Source: Phlegmacium glaucopus (taxonomy: Eukaryota > Basidiomycota > Agaricomycetes > Agaricales > Cortinariaceae). From it: a DNA stretch of 64,000 nucleotides. Positions 36,839 to 49,750 of the stretch are shown piece after piece. Each line of letters begins with the position of its first letter. Position 1 is the first letter of the stretch. The stretch covers positions 62,001 to 126,000 of the forward strand of contig MU129986.1 of NCBI GenBank assembly GCA_015039465.1. Direction: 5' to 3'. A program made the translations under genes and the position numbers. The notes beneath the pieces were generated by a model. The model was not told the DNA's origin. It did no database searches and was given only the letters and a program-made list of their open reading frames with translations.

Positions 36839-39194
36839 ATGTCGAAATCGTCCAAGCCAGCTCAATCTGGACTGGGTACCGTCAGGCGCGATTGGTCGAT
36901 TTCGTCTGTCAATCAACTACCTAGATCTTCTCAAGAGATACACTGGTCTCCAACACCCCCTAACCTGGTACAACCTGCAGCAAGAAAGTTAACGGGCGCG
37001 GAACAGCGTCTCAAGGATATTCAGGATGCACTTGCTGGTTGTTCTTCAACTGTGCCGCCTTTAGGTGAACAAGGACAAAACAAGCGTGCGAGTCCATCTG
37101 AGAACGCTGCCACTTTACCTCCAACTAAACGAGCTCGACAACTTCCTCCAGATTGGCACAAGAATGACATTTTGTCAAAGCCTAGTCTTTCCCGTCAACC
37201 AGTGCCAGCCAACAACAAAAAGTCAACACACCAAGATTTTGCTCCCTCTTCGTTGGGGAAGCAGAAAATTGCCCCAGTATTCTTAAGCCAAGAACAAACT
37301 CAGATCCTGAAATTGGTTCAGGATGGGAACAGCGTCTTCTATACTGGTAGTGCTGGTACGCGTGATTTTGCTATTTTTGAAGCTTATGCTGAAAGTTGGT
37401 GGCATAGGTACCGGAAAGTCGGTCCTCTTGCGAGAAATAATAAAGGCTTTGAAAAAAAAGCATGATAAAGCTCAGGACGCCGTTGCTATAACAGCATCGA
37501 CGGGTGAGATAGTCCTTATAACTTTTAGTCGCTTGTTGATGTATATTCTTTTTCCCGATGTTAGGCATCGCTGCTTGCAATATCGGTGGCGTTACGATCC
37601 ATTCTTTCGCTGGCATTGGGCTGGGGATCGAGCCGGCGGATGACTTAGCGGTCAAAATCAAGAGGAATAAAAAGGCTTCAACGCGGTGGGCTAGAACCAA
37701 AGTTCTGATTATTGATGAAGGTTGGCAATCCTCTATTTATTAGCGTGCATATACACACTCAGATTGTTTTCAGTATCAATGGTTGATGGTGATCTGTTCG
37801 ATAAGCTGGCAAGGGTAGCCTGTATCCTTAGAAAGAGCTCTGAGCCCTTCGGTGGTATACAGGTAGATGAACAAGACTTACTCTCCTGATACTTGAAGTA
37901 ACTTTACTTCATCTGTAGGTTATCGTAACGGGCGATTTTTTCCAATTACCGCCAGTGACGAAGGGCTCCAATCAAGTGAAATTTGCCTTTGAAGCCCAGA
38001 TGTGGAAACAGACCGTCAAGCATACTTACAACCTCACCAAGGTCTTTCGACAAAGTGATCAAAGTACGGCTTTTTCATGAAAATATTCCCCTTATGCTGA
38101 TCAACATTAAGGGTTTGTTGATATGCTCAATGAAATGCGTTTTGGGACCCTTTCTCCCAATTCCATTCAAAGTTTCAAACAACTTTCGAGATCCATTGAA
38201 TATGAGGGCGAACTAGTCCCCACTGAACTGTAATTATTTTTCAACTTGAATAATTTACACTCTGATTTGAACTATTTCCAGATTTCCTCGTAGAGAAGAC
38301 GTTGAGCGTTCTAATTCTACGCGCATGATCCATCTTAAAACAGAGGAAGAGGCTTTTCAATCCATCGATGGCGGCATGATCCAAGATTTGGGGCAACGGG
38401 AGAAAATGCTTGCGAATTTTATGGCTCCACAAAAACTCACCCTGCGAATTGGTGCTCAAGTGATGTTAATCAAGAACTCTGATGACACGCTTGTCAATGG
38501 AAGTATGGGGAAAGTCATACGGTTTGTGGATCCTGCAACCTATGGAACACCAGATGACCCAGAAAGCGTCATGGCCGGAGCAGGCGTTGTCGGGGCACCG
38601 TCATCAACGACAGTCGGCAGCGGCGCTGCAAAGAAAACCCAAAATGCTGCCGCTGTTGGAGTGAAGCGTTATCCCGTTGTCGAGTTCGACCTACTCAATG
38701 GTATCAAGAGACGAATGCTTGTTATGCCTGAAATCTGGAAAGTTGAATTACCAAGTGGCGAAGTTCAAGTGAGCCGAACACAGGTATATCTGCCACTCCA
38801 AATCTCCAAAGCCAGAGCACTCAAAATTCTATAGATACCATTAATCCTTGCTTGGGCAATGAGTATACACAAGTCTCAAGGACAAACGTTGGAGCGCGTC
38901 AAGGTCGATTTGGGTAAAGTTTTCGAAAAAGGTAAATAACATTCTATGATACGTGATGACCTAGGCCTAGTAATGGCGTTTGTACTTCCTTAGGGCAAGC
39001 GTACGTTGCTCTTTCGCGCGCTACGACGCTGGAAGGTCTTCAAGTTTTGAACTTCGATGCAAGGAAGGTGCGTTTCTTTAGTCCTTAGCTGTCAACTCGG
39101 AAAACGGCTGCTCAATGTAGGTCCCATATAGGTCCAAGCCCATCCGAAAGTTGTTGAATGGAGCAAAACACTTTCCACGATACTGGATTCATAG
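36839..39194 (+). CDS. PIF1-family 5'-3' DNA helicase
   Basis: Unwinds G-quadruplex and fork DNA in nucleus and mitochondria in other fungi. Start [20 protein letters not shown] at 36839; a disordered basic leader runs to [21 protein letters not shown]-loop [12 protein letters not shown] (split by an intron at about 37356-37409), [34 protein letters not shown] (motif II, assembled across an intron near 37720-37775), [11 protein letters not shown] (motif III), [31 protein letters not shown] and [16 protein letters not shown] follow. Stop TAG at 39192-39194. About ten introns. A 42-codon frame from ATG 36799 overlaps the start out of frame. The source of the rearranged copy near 32.4-33.0 kb. 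Confidence 0.93.
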
Positions 39195-39710
39195 CTTGGG
39201 TACATCTTGCTGAATTGCTGAAAGCATGGTTACCCAGTCTGAAGGATTTTAATTCCCCAAGGCCTGTTATTCACTACACGTTAGCGAATAACGACATACA
39301 AGCTCCGGAAATCATTGATTTTGCAAATATGGAACTGTACTCACTGTAGACTTCCCATAATACTAGTGTGATTCTTACACAGATGGATAGATTCCCATGT
39401 GTTTTTTCCATTGCTCCTGTAGGAATTGGTTGAAGCGATAACATGTGATATAGAGGGCAGACATCTTGGGCAGTTCACGGTGGCTCCCAAATGTTTCAAC
39501 AAAATTGTCCAACGACAATATGTGGAAGGTTCATCACCAGTCTCAAAGAGGTTGAGTAACCTCGAAGATTCGGTGCGATTCACAAATTTGTTTACACTAC
39601 TATATATACAGCAGTCCTTTGATTTACTAAAGTTGTGGAAATAACTTCACTATGAAAAATTCTTTGCGGGTTCGATATCATGTCGTTGGAGAATGCATAT
39701 CATAAATGCG
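39195..39710. other. Intergenic stretch, 0.52 kb
   Basis: 3' regions of two convergent genes. Short overlapping open frames show no domain. Nothing further seen. Confidence 0.3.
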
Positions 39711-42168
39711 TCAGACGACGAGGCTTTCCAAAATCGTTTTAACTCCCCATGCGCCAGGATCAGGTACCTGCTCCTTCTTTAACCTATCGCCCTCGACGTA
39801 CGCGCTCCTCCCAGCCTTCGCTTCAACGTCCTTCGTAGCCACAGCAGCATCTCCAGCAGCTTTATTTGCCAAGGAAAAGTTATATCCTGAACCAAGGAAC
39901 GTCTCAACGAAGGCCGAGAGAGGGTCCACGAGAGTACGTGATGGGGGACGAGCACGGGTGTAGGTGTATAATTTAGTGAGAGCGTAATTGAGTGCATTCC
40001 CCCACACCTGCGGGGTTAAAATACCGCTCTTCGATGTACTTGCCTGGAGACCTTGCGCCAAAGCTGAGAAAAAAATTCTAGAAAGTATATAAGGACTTTT
40101 TGAAAGTGCCAGTTCAGGGAGAACCTCATACGAATAGAGAGCACCGCTGGTACCGCCCATTTCTTCTTCTGCGACTTGGGCGATGGTGATGATAGAACGA
40201 ATCAGATCATCACCCTTTATTTCACCACTTTTAACCTTTGCCAGTACGCCTGTATATTGAACCTCAGACTCTCTTTCAGTCATTCGGTTCTAAATTCCGT
40301 ACCTTCAGCGCCTGCCTTTTTACATCAACCATTAGTATAATAAATAAGGTCTATTTTCAAATTACCTTCAACGTGAGTCCACAATCACCATCGCCAGCGA
40401 TAGAATCCATTCTTGTAATCTCGGATTCAGCATTGATTAAAGCGCGGGCAGCTCTTGTAATGTTCTCAATGAACTCCGCCGCTTTTGGAACAGCTATTTT
40501 TTCGAGGCTAGGCGTCGTGGTTGCTACTGAGTTGCCAAAAAGTACTTGCTGCGAGTGTGGGAGGGGAGGTGAGCCGGACGACCATTTCCAACCAGGAACA
40601 TCTGGTTTATCATCTAGTAGCGAGAGTACGTCGGAAGCAAGAGGAGCGCCAACTTCATCCTCCTTCGGTAACAAAAGCAAAGTGATTGAGAAGCCCGCCA
40701 TATTGAGGCTCGTCTACAGATGAGGGTAAGTTTGAATACCAAGTCATTTATGATGACATAGGGCTCTAACCATGAAGGTTCCAGATAAGATGCGGCTGAC
40801 TGTAAAACCTCTCGCATCTAATTCCTCTTTTGCCTCAGCAACAATACCGCCAAGTTCAAGCTCACTGACGCTTCCAAGGTTATTTACAAGTAAGACAACA
40901 TTGTCTTTGGACTTGAATGGCACGAAGGATCTAACAGGGTCAGATACGTCTGTCAAGAAATCCAACAATCGAGAAATAAGCTGAGAGAGTTTTGGAACAG
41001 GTGATAATCGACTATGGCCGCTTTCATTGTGTATGCCCATTCCGATCTCAATTTCCGAGGATGATAGATCTGAAGTCATTGGAGCAGTGCCAGGTACCTA
41101 GGAGAAGAGCGAGTCAAGACTTATGTTTGAAGTTTTGATCAAGAAAGAAAACCGTACATGAGTGTGTCCAACGCTAACTCCAATAGTTGCGATGCGATTT
41201 GCAATCCAAGTTGCCATGGAATAGACTTGGTCAAGACTTCCGCCACGAGAAGCTAGTGCGCCAGCAATTTTGTAGACCAAAACGGTTCCCGCTAGTCCAC
41301 TGTAATTGATGAATGTCAATTGGCACTCATGCGGTTGTCTAGTATTTTATGCCATACCGTCGGCCAACAATCTTCCCTTGAGTTCTGTCAACAGCAACAT
41401 CATCTCCAACAATAACAAATTTGATGCGTTCAGCCTTTTCAGGATGAAGGGCTGCATATTGTTCTTTTGCGAGTCCGAAATTGAGAACATCGCCTGTGTA
41501 GTTTCTTGATATAAAAGTAAGCATATGACGTCTATGCACATAAACAATTCCTTACTTGACTATGATGACAGTGCTAGGGAGAAGTTCGAAATAGACGTTT
41601 GAAAAAGAGAACTAGGGAAATAAGAATGCTTGCCCTCTGTCGTTGTCGATAAGGTCAATTCCACGCCTAACCTGCTGAGCGTTAGGGGAAGCGAACACGT
41701 TGCCGCATACAGCACCTAGTATAATAAACTGTAATAAATATGCTAGAAGTTGATGTGGAATATTGATTCTGTGACATACTCATGAGCATGCCGCGACCTG
41801 TAAGTGCGATATATACATAAGCTTGATCCAAAAACATCGGAAGCGGTCATCCTTACCTACAAAACCCGCATGAGCAGGTTCGTGGCCGGAACCTCCTCCA
41901 CACATGAGAGCAACCTTGGAAGTATCTTGAGACTTTAGATAGACAACTAAGCGGGAACCACTAGTCAAGATGATGACTGTCAACTATGTTGTTCTATACT
42001 TTTATTCTGGGAATCAAGTGCGACTTTTGGATTCATGGCACATAATCCTTTGAGAGAATCCACAACAAGAGAGGAAGGCGAATTTAAAAAATGTTTGCCT
42101 TGTTTGATATTTGATGAGCACAACATAAGTATGCAGAAAACGGCAAAGCGTACTTTGTCCCGACATGA
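39711..42168 (-). CDS. Dihydroxyacetone kinase (DAK)
   Basis: Phosphorylates dihydroxyacetone with ATP, in glycerol use and dihydroxyacetone detoxification. A first exon of 13 nt (ATG at 42168) splices to give MSGQSKHFLNSP, then [19 protein letters not shown]. The DhaK domain shows [80 protein letters not shown] and [13 protein letters not shown] (substrate His region). A linker leads to the DhaL domain with [27 protein letters not shown] and [14 protein letters not shown]. It ends SLVV at 39711, not a PTS1-type signal. Nine or more introns; about 590 aa. Confidence 0.93.
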
Positions 42169-42631
42169 TGGTGGTGAAGGTCGACAATGTGCTCATCTCA
42201 CGTGACACAGGCGGCTATCTTATCTGTTTTCTTTACAAAAGTTAATGGCGGCTTTTATCCCCACGTTGAATTGTGGGACACCAATTTGTGCAAACGGAAC
42301 CTATTCCCCTTTCCATTCTTCTGCAAGCTTTTCTATAGGAGCCGCTTATAGTTAATGGCAGGTTTTATCACCTATTTCCGTTGAATTGGGACACCAATCT
42401 GTGCAAACGGTTGAATGTGGCAGTGTCAAATGGCCATCACGCAAAATAACTTTCACAGGAAAGCCAGCCTCACGAAAATATATATCTGCATATATAACAT
42501 ATAGTAGAAATAGTCATTGAAATCACTCATGTTTGAACCTGAAAGAAAGAAAGGTGGATCAGTCACGCGTGTGACGGCTGGTGGCTTTGTTTTAACTTTT
42601 AGAGGCTTACAAGTATTACTTTTAACTGCTC
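42169..42631. promoter_or_regulatory. Divergent promoter region between DAK and UBP genes
   Basis: A 463-bp spacer. It holds two imperfect direct repeats of about 57-60 bp (listed separately). No coding potential seen. Confidence 0.4.
42241..42410 (+). repeat. Two imperfect direct repeats, 57 and 60 bp
   Basis: Copy 1 at 42241-42297 and copy 2 at 42351-42410 both start GTTAATGGC and end GTGCAAACGG, sharing TTTTATC, CGTTGAATT and GGGACACCAAT in order. They differ by a few substitutions and small indels. They lie in the shared 5' region of DAK and the deubiquitinase gene. Confidence 0.85.
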
Positions 42632-45600
42632 ATGTCTCCCGTCCCATCGCCAAGCTCTTCACCGAAAAATTTACTGGGATCCCCTGATCTTTCTTCACAG
42701 CCTAGCAGAAAAAGACAACGTAGTCAATCGATGCAGTCAGATTCTGGAGCATCCAGTTCCTCTGTCAAACGGGCCGTAGCCGATACCACTGGTGGCGACA
42801 ATCCTCGCACCGATCAATTATCTACTCTGACGTTAGGTGATCCAAATCAAGATATTGACGCCTACATGAAAGAACAGGGTGAAGCCGATATTCCTGCATT
42901 CATGCCCTCCTCTCAAATCGCGCCAACCATGCAGTCATTGCCACCAGCGGAGAAGTTCTCTATTGTCGAGAAAGGCAAAGCAAGAAAGATGGAAATCGGA
43001 GAGACTTGGTATTTAGTGTCCAGAGATTGGTTTAAGCGGTGGACCAAAGCTTGCCTTGGTGTAATAGACAAGGAAGGGCCTTTGACGGAAGAGGAACTCG
43101 GTCCCGTCAATAATTCATCACTTTTGGATTCCTACAACAATCTCCTGGCTTCTCTTGCGGAGGGTGTTGAGGTGGAATATGTTCCAGAAGAGGTCTGGTC
43201 ATATTTTGTTTTGTGGTATGTAGTACTGCAATTATGTGCATCTTTTACTGACTTTTAGTCTCTTAGGTACGGCCCACCAATTCATCCTCTTCCAAGGCGC
43301 GTTATAGCACGAGGGGCCGCTAAACAACCCACAATTGAACTTCGCCCTCTCCGGCTGAAGGTATTTCGACTCGTGAAGGCTTACTTAGATGAAAGCACCC
43401 CTCATCCTTGGATCACTATATCTGCTGGAGAAACTATTAGTACTTTGTGTTCCCAACTAGCAACTGCTGCGTCACCAGATGGACAAACCGGCAGCCCTTA
43501 CCGTATCTGGAGCCTGCCCTCCAATGACTCGACTCGGATTGAGTTCCTTGGGTCTCAACTTCCGCTTTCGGACGCGAAGATTATAGAAGAGAGTGAAAAA
43601 ACCCTCGAAGAACAAGAATTGGAATCGGACGACGCCTTCGTGGTAGAATTCAAACAGTCGGATGGTTGGATCGTCGAAGCCCCTAAGGCAGTACCGCTTG
43701 CAATCGAGGCACCTCCACCTATCTTTAATTCGACTGATGGCTTTTTCAACAAAATGTCCTCGACAAGCTCGACGGTTCCTTACAAACCAAGTGTTTACAA
43801 TGCATTTTCTAGTTCTGGATCTCGCTCGCCATCAACAGCAGTTACATTTTCTGGCAAAAGTATCTCTAAAGCGATGGACGCAGGAACTCTCGGACTCGGA
43901 AATATGTCAGTTCAATATGGATCGTCGTGTTTCTGTGATTACATTCTAATCAATGTTCTTAGGGGGAACACTTGCTTCATGAATTCTGCCCTTCAGTGCT
44001 TGGCTCACACCAAAGAATTGACTGACTATTTCTTAAGTAATCCACTTACTGATTTCCCTTCTGAAGCCACTAATACTCACAAAAGATGGCGTATTTGAGG
44101 AAGAGCTCAATAAGGACAACCCACTTGGTATGGGCGGTGCTATTGCAGAGGCGTTTGGAGCCCTTTTACAACGTATATGGTCGACGAGTGGACCTTCAAC
44201 CTATTCACCTCGCGAATTTAAATCACAACTGCAGCGTTTCGCTCCACAGTTCAGCGGTTACCAGCAACATGATTCTCAGGAGCTTGTCGCTTTTCTATTA
44301 GACGGCCTACACGAGGATTTGAACCGTGTTCTTAAGAAACCTTATGTGGAAAAACCGGACTGGGAAGGTGGCGGAGATCTGGAACTCCTTAATTTGGCAA
44401 GGAAGTCATGGGAGGGATACATGATGCGAAATGACAGCGTCATTGTTGATCTTTTTCAAGGCCAATATCAGAGTACGCTCGTTTGTCCGGAATGTCAAAA
44501 GGTGGGCCCTGTGTTATCAATAGTTTTAGTATTATTCTGAGGTTTGACTTTTTTCTTCGTTTAGGTTTCCATCACCTTTGACCCCTTCATGTACCTCACG
44601 TTGCCACTTCCCGTGCAAAAAAAGTGGACGCATAGCATATTTTATATCCCTTGGGATTTAGACAAACCACACGTAAAAGTGCATTCGTTATACGATTGTT
44701 TGACTTGCCGCCGCCCCCTAATGGTTATTTTTTTACTCAGGTTCCTGTCGAAATCAATAGAGATGCGTCCTTTAGGGATCTACGAAATTTATTGGGTCGG
44801 TGGATGGGGGCTATCCCAGATAACGTCAGCGTTTCCCTTCGTTGCGTCCTCCTTACGAAGCCACTCATCCTAGTTTCCTTTTCCTTAGTTGCTAACCATG
44901 GAGATTTTCAATCACCGTTTCTACAAGAATCTCGATGATCACCTATCAGTTGGCGATATGACAGATAATGACAGTATCGTTTGCTTTGAACTCCCTTGCC
45001 ACGCACAGCAGAGCCGCACATATCAAAAACGGCCAGATGATCCATTCATTATACCAGTCTATTTTTGCGACGTCAAACCTCCCCTTCGCGGTTCCTACTT
45101 CAATTCTAATCGTCACGCCCCAAATCTGTTTGGTTATCCCATGGTCATAGCAATTGATCATGAGCAAGCAACGGATCCCAATGCCATGTACGATGCGCTT
45201 ATCATGCGCTTGCAAAGATGGACCGCCCACGCCAGGGACTTATTCGCATGGGAAGCAGGAGTAGGATCCCCTGTTGAAGAAATACCAATTCATATCAATG
45301 GCTTCCCTCCCATCGAGTCGATCACTGAATTTACTGAAGATGGCAAAGTTGTCACGGTTCAGGCTGAACTTGCACCTGAGCCCGAAGGGGATATAGTTGA
45401 TGAAAAGAGAATGATAGTGGACGAGGATGTCCTCTCAGACGGGCCTCTGCGCATGCTTGGAACCAAAAAGGATGTCTTCAACCTTCGCCTACAAATTGAT
45501 CACAAGGATCTTGGGACGGCCTACAATGCTTACATTACGAACAATCGATGGGAGTCCTGGGATGCCCGGTTGCGTGAAGCTGATACGAACCCAATTCTTC

Positions 45601-46937
45601 TTCGAGAGGCGGATGCATTTTATTGCGAATTCGATGAAAATTTGAAGGCTTATTATTTTGGAGATGGCCCACGCCACGAACATGCTCTTTGGGATCAATG
45701 GGAGATATTTACGCATCCAGAATACGAAGAAGGCAAAAAAGCTACCGCAGAGAAGCGTAATAAAGGTATCTCATTGCAGGATTGCCTGGATGAGTTCACG
45801 AAAGAGGAAATGCTTGGCGAAGACGACCTTTGGTACTGTCCCGATTGCAAGAAACACCAGCAGGCGACCAAGAAGTTTGACCTTTGGAAAGTGCCAGACA
45901 TCTTGGTTGTCCACTTGAAACGCTTCAGCAATAGCCGGACGCTGCGTGATAAGATAGACGTTCTCGTTGAGTTCCCCATCGAGGGGTTGGACCTTGGTGA
46001 GATGGTAGGCGAGAGAGCTCTTGCCAAAAGGTTACTTGATCAAGGGATGGAGATTGAAGAGTTAAAGCTAGATAATCTTGATGAGCCACTTGTCTATGAC
46101 CTCTTCGGTGTTGACGAGCACATTGGCGGTTTAGGAGGTGGCCATTACCGTGCTTATACATCGAACCACTTGACGAATAAGTGGTATCACTTTGATGACT
46201 CTTATGTCACCCCAGTGCAAGCTTCAGAATCAGTGGTATGAAACATCTTTTTGTCCCTGATTTCCAACGTTATTCCAACTGTTCACTTCTAGAATGCCAA
46301 CGCGTATCTCCTGTTCTATCGACGCAGAAGTAGCTCTCCTCTTGGTGGCAAAAGTTTTCACAAGATTGAAGAATCCAAACAGCAACCTTCAAACGCTGAA
46401 GTCGACGAGGCTCTGGCTGTAATCATTGATACTCAACTGCCAACTCCTCCGAATGAACCAGCTTCCGACTACACGAGTACTAGCGTCGCCCCCTTTTTCT
46501 CCCACCTAGACCAAGAGCAGTGGAACTTGCGTTCAGCCGGTTCAAACGCAGGATCTTCATTACCTTCCCCGCCAGCGGAGGATCCACCCGACTTTGAGGA
46601 AAGTCAACTGTCCTACTCCCATGATGTTCTCTATCATGCCACTCAGCGGTACGACTTTCCATATACCTCCAGCAAGGCATCCCCCACTTCTTCCAATGAA
46701 GCAGACGCAGATATAGATGAGGAAGTCGTGCTGGATTGGGGTTCGTCACCGGATCATTTTGACGATGAAGTGAGGGATGCTCTACCGGACAATAGATCAT
46801 CTGAGTGGGATGCAGGAAGTACGCTGGCCTCGTCATCTTATTCCGACCGTTCGGATGTCAACAACCCATTCAGTGACGTTAACACGCAGAAACTAGAGGA
46901 AACTACTCTCGAGACCATACACGAAAAGACTACCTAA
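42632..46937 (+). CDS. Ubiquitin-specific protease, UBP12/USP4-15 type
   Basis: Cysteine deubiquitinase. Start [19 protein letters not shown] at 42632, a disordered N-terminus, then a DUSP domain ([29 protein letters not shown]). The catalytic Cys box [17 protein letters not shown] is split by an intron at about 43906-43962. [20 protein letters not shown] and [17 protein letters not shown] follow, then a long insertion (about 44590-45770). The C-terminal half has [33 protein letters not shown] and the catalytic His box [11 protein letters not shown], then [11 protein letters not shown]. The tail after LLFYRRR is acidic, about 200 residues, and ends at 46937. Yeast Ubp12 and human USP15 share this architecture. 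About seven introns. Confidence 0.93.
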
Positions 46938-47236
46938 GTAGGAATCCTCGGCTTTAGATGCACAGCGATAGCCATTGCGTCCATTTCGTTTTAATTTGCC
47001 TGCGCTCTGATTGCTGTCGTTACACTCTTTGCCAATGAAGCTATTGCCTACTGTATCATCTCTGTAATATTCTCACTCTGACTCAGTTTACCTTATCTAT
47101 ACACACACAGCAGCCATTTTAGATAATAAATATACAGTTTTGCTCGATTTTGTTTGGGTTGGTTATCGGAGTCCCTCGCAGCGTAAACCTTTATCTTTTG
47201 ATCACACGAAACTCATGATTTGCTCTGCACCATGAC

Positions 47237-49544
47237 ATGAATCGAATTCCTCCAAACCTCCTATACCTCGCAATCTACAATCCGACCCTTCGGCCGACTG
47301 TACCTGTTGATGGTGACAATGAAGATGCTGAAGAGCAGGCGCACATTCTTTTCTACACATCGAAGGAACGGGCTGTCTCGAGAGATCGTATGCTCCGGCA
47401 AATAGGTCTCGCGAAAGCACTTATCAACTTCGCAGAGTGCGCATCAGACCCCTGGAGTCGTACGTATTATGTTGACTGACCACGGATGGGTAGATTGTTC
47501 AACACAGACGACCCCTGTAACAACGTACATTCTCAATCGAGGCGAATGATCATGGTTTCCCCCGAACCAAACTTTTGGATTCATGCAGTCAGTCATGTCT
47601 ATCGTACAGTTATCCGGTCTCCTCGTGTGACCTGTTCATATAGTGCGTCGAGGTTGCCAGAACTCTAAAAGTGGAGCATGCGAAAGGGAAGTCGAAGTCG
47701 AAAAGCAAGCCTACAGATAAGGGTAAGGAGAAAGATCTCTCGCCGCTTTATGAATATGAGGATGGTTCTGTGCATGATAGTGCCCTACGTGCACACATTC
47801 TCAAAGGTTATGAACGTTTCAAGGTGGGCGGGGGTTTCGTTCTGCGCTGGCGTAGATTACTATATACCCTCTAACCTGCAGTTAACACACGGTTCTTTCG
47901 CTTCAATTCTTTTAAACCTTGGACAACAAGCCCTGGAGCTGCAACTGGAACGATTCTTTACCGTTTGGGCTTGGTCTTGGAACTTAGAAGATGGTCACAA
48001 CTTTTGTGAAAGTTTTGGTGAGATCATCTAAACAATAGAAACGCCAGGCCTCGCTAAATATCTGTAGGCCCGCTTCTTCACCCCTACTCTTCTCGTCTGA
48101 TACCCCTTCTTGATGAATTCTCTGGGAAATTCAATGCGAATATCATTCCTGTTATCCTAGCCCCTCCCCATGTCATCCCTTCGACCCGGTATACAGACCG
48201 TCGCTATCCTGCGTCGCTCGCAATGCATCTTCTGGAAATGATTCTACCCCACAGAGCCCCATCACCTAGCTTGAATACTCTAGATGCCCTTAATTCATCT
48301 GTGGACACACTCAAAGGCAAAGACACCCCGGGTCACAATCGCAATTCAAAAGACTCGGATGCAAGTAGTACATTCCTCGGAATGCCTGCTATGAGTGTGA
48401 ACATGGATATGCGGAAATGGAATTGGCCTGGGTATCTCACTTTTGGAAAAGGCAATGGATCCAAACGAGGACCTGATAAATTTGTAATTCCCGCTTCAGA
48501 GAAGGAGGAAGCAGTTGCTGAGCCAGGGATTTGCCATGTCGAAGTCGAGGTCAATGTAAATGCTTTGGAAGATGCCATTTCTTCCGATTCATTGTCTATA
48601 TCTAGGCTACTGACTCACCCTGAAGGAGAAGGAGAAGCTCAGCATCAGACTCCTGTTATCATTAATGGGGGCGACTTGCCATTAGAGCCACAGGATCCTC
48701 CGTCTTCACCTTCATCTACAGCGGGGTCTGCGCCAAACACCGACGGTCTTTTGCCCTCGCCCCCCTTGCCCCCTCCGCTTCCCGAGTTTTCGATGACTAG
48801 AGTCCATCTAACGCCCCTTCATAGCCCTATGCCTACAACACCAATGCCAATTCATTATTTCATCGTGAGTATGTCTGCTTACCTCCCTACTCTCTTATTG
48901 ACTAAACACAAAGAGGAATCAAGTCATGCTTGCATTGATAGAGAACCAAGAGATAGAGAACCAAGAGAATGCCAATGAGAGCTATGATATAGAAACAGAC
49001 CTCGAAACAGCTGCAGAAAGTGTTTTGGGGCTTTTTGATGAGGTCGACTCGAGAATATACGAAGCAGGTCTAGCATCGTGCGTTTTTATCATACACTTTA
49101 ACGTCCGATTATAACTAGGATGCTACAAAATGCAGCGTATCTGAATCTCTGCCTTCGGCTACGAAAATCCTCCAAACTCAAGATCGATATCTTATCTCAA
49201 CGGGTCAATACGCACAGATCAGTCCTGGTTTTTCGTCGAAATCGAACCATCTATTCAATGCAATGGCTACGCTTGCATCGTTAGTATTCTTTCTTGGTAT
49301 CTTCATGAGATGGTAGACTGACGACCATATCCACAGCGATTCTGATATTACCGAAGTATTTTCTCGCGGTCAGAATCCTCAACATTGGCACATTGGCAAA
49401 CGTGGCCTCAAGCAGGCAGTTAGCGACGGGAAGGAGAGTACAAATGGAGATGAGGCGATTTTCCTAGAAGTTTTCAGAAAGGAGACGAGTTTGACAGACG
49501 TGGATAATGTACTTGCAGGCATCGTCAGGAAGGCTACTAAGTAA
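47237..49544 (+). CDS. Vacuolar fusion protein CCZ1 homologue
   Basis: Subunit of the Mon1-Ccz1 exchange factor that activates Rab7 for vacuole and autophagosome fusion. Start MNRIPPNLLYLAIYNPTLRP at 47237 (an out-of-frame ATG sits 5 nt before it). The N-terminal longin domain reads EEQAHILFYTSKERAVSRDR, MLRQIGLAKALINF, then RRMIMVSPEPNFWIHAVVEV. A middle disordered region and SLAMHLLEMILPHRAPSPS follow. The last exons read LISTGQYAQISPGFSSKS to LTDVDNVLAGIVRKATK at 49544. A 15-bp imperfect tandem (ENQEIENQEN) lies at about 48938-48970. About eight short introns. Confidence 0.85.
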
Positions 49545-49750
49545 TATATACCCCATCTCATTTTGCAGGCGTGTTGTTTATGTTTATGATCCCGTTGTAA
49601 GTGGCCGCCCAAACACAAACATAGTAATAGCTTATTACAAATCCGGACGTGAACTCAAACTTTCTCTTCCCGACACTCACCTCAAAGCCAAGTTCAAACA
49701 ACAACTGCTAGACATCTCTTCAAAACTCAAGACCCTTCAACATCAACGAA

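Noticed and set aside
48938..48970. Short tandem repeat in the CCZ1 gene (ENQEIENQEN)
   Set aside because: About two copies of a 15-bp unit inside a disordered loop; ordinary slippage product.
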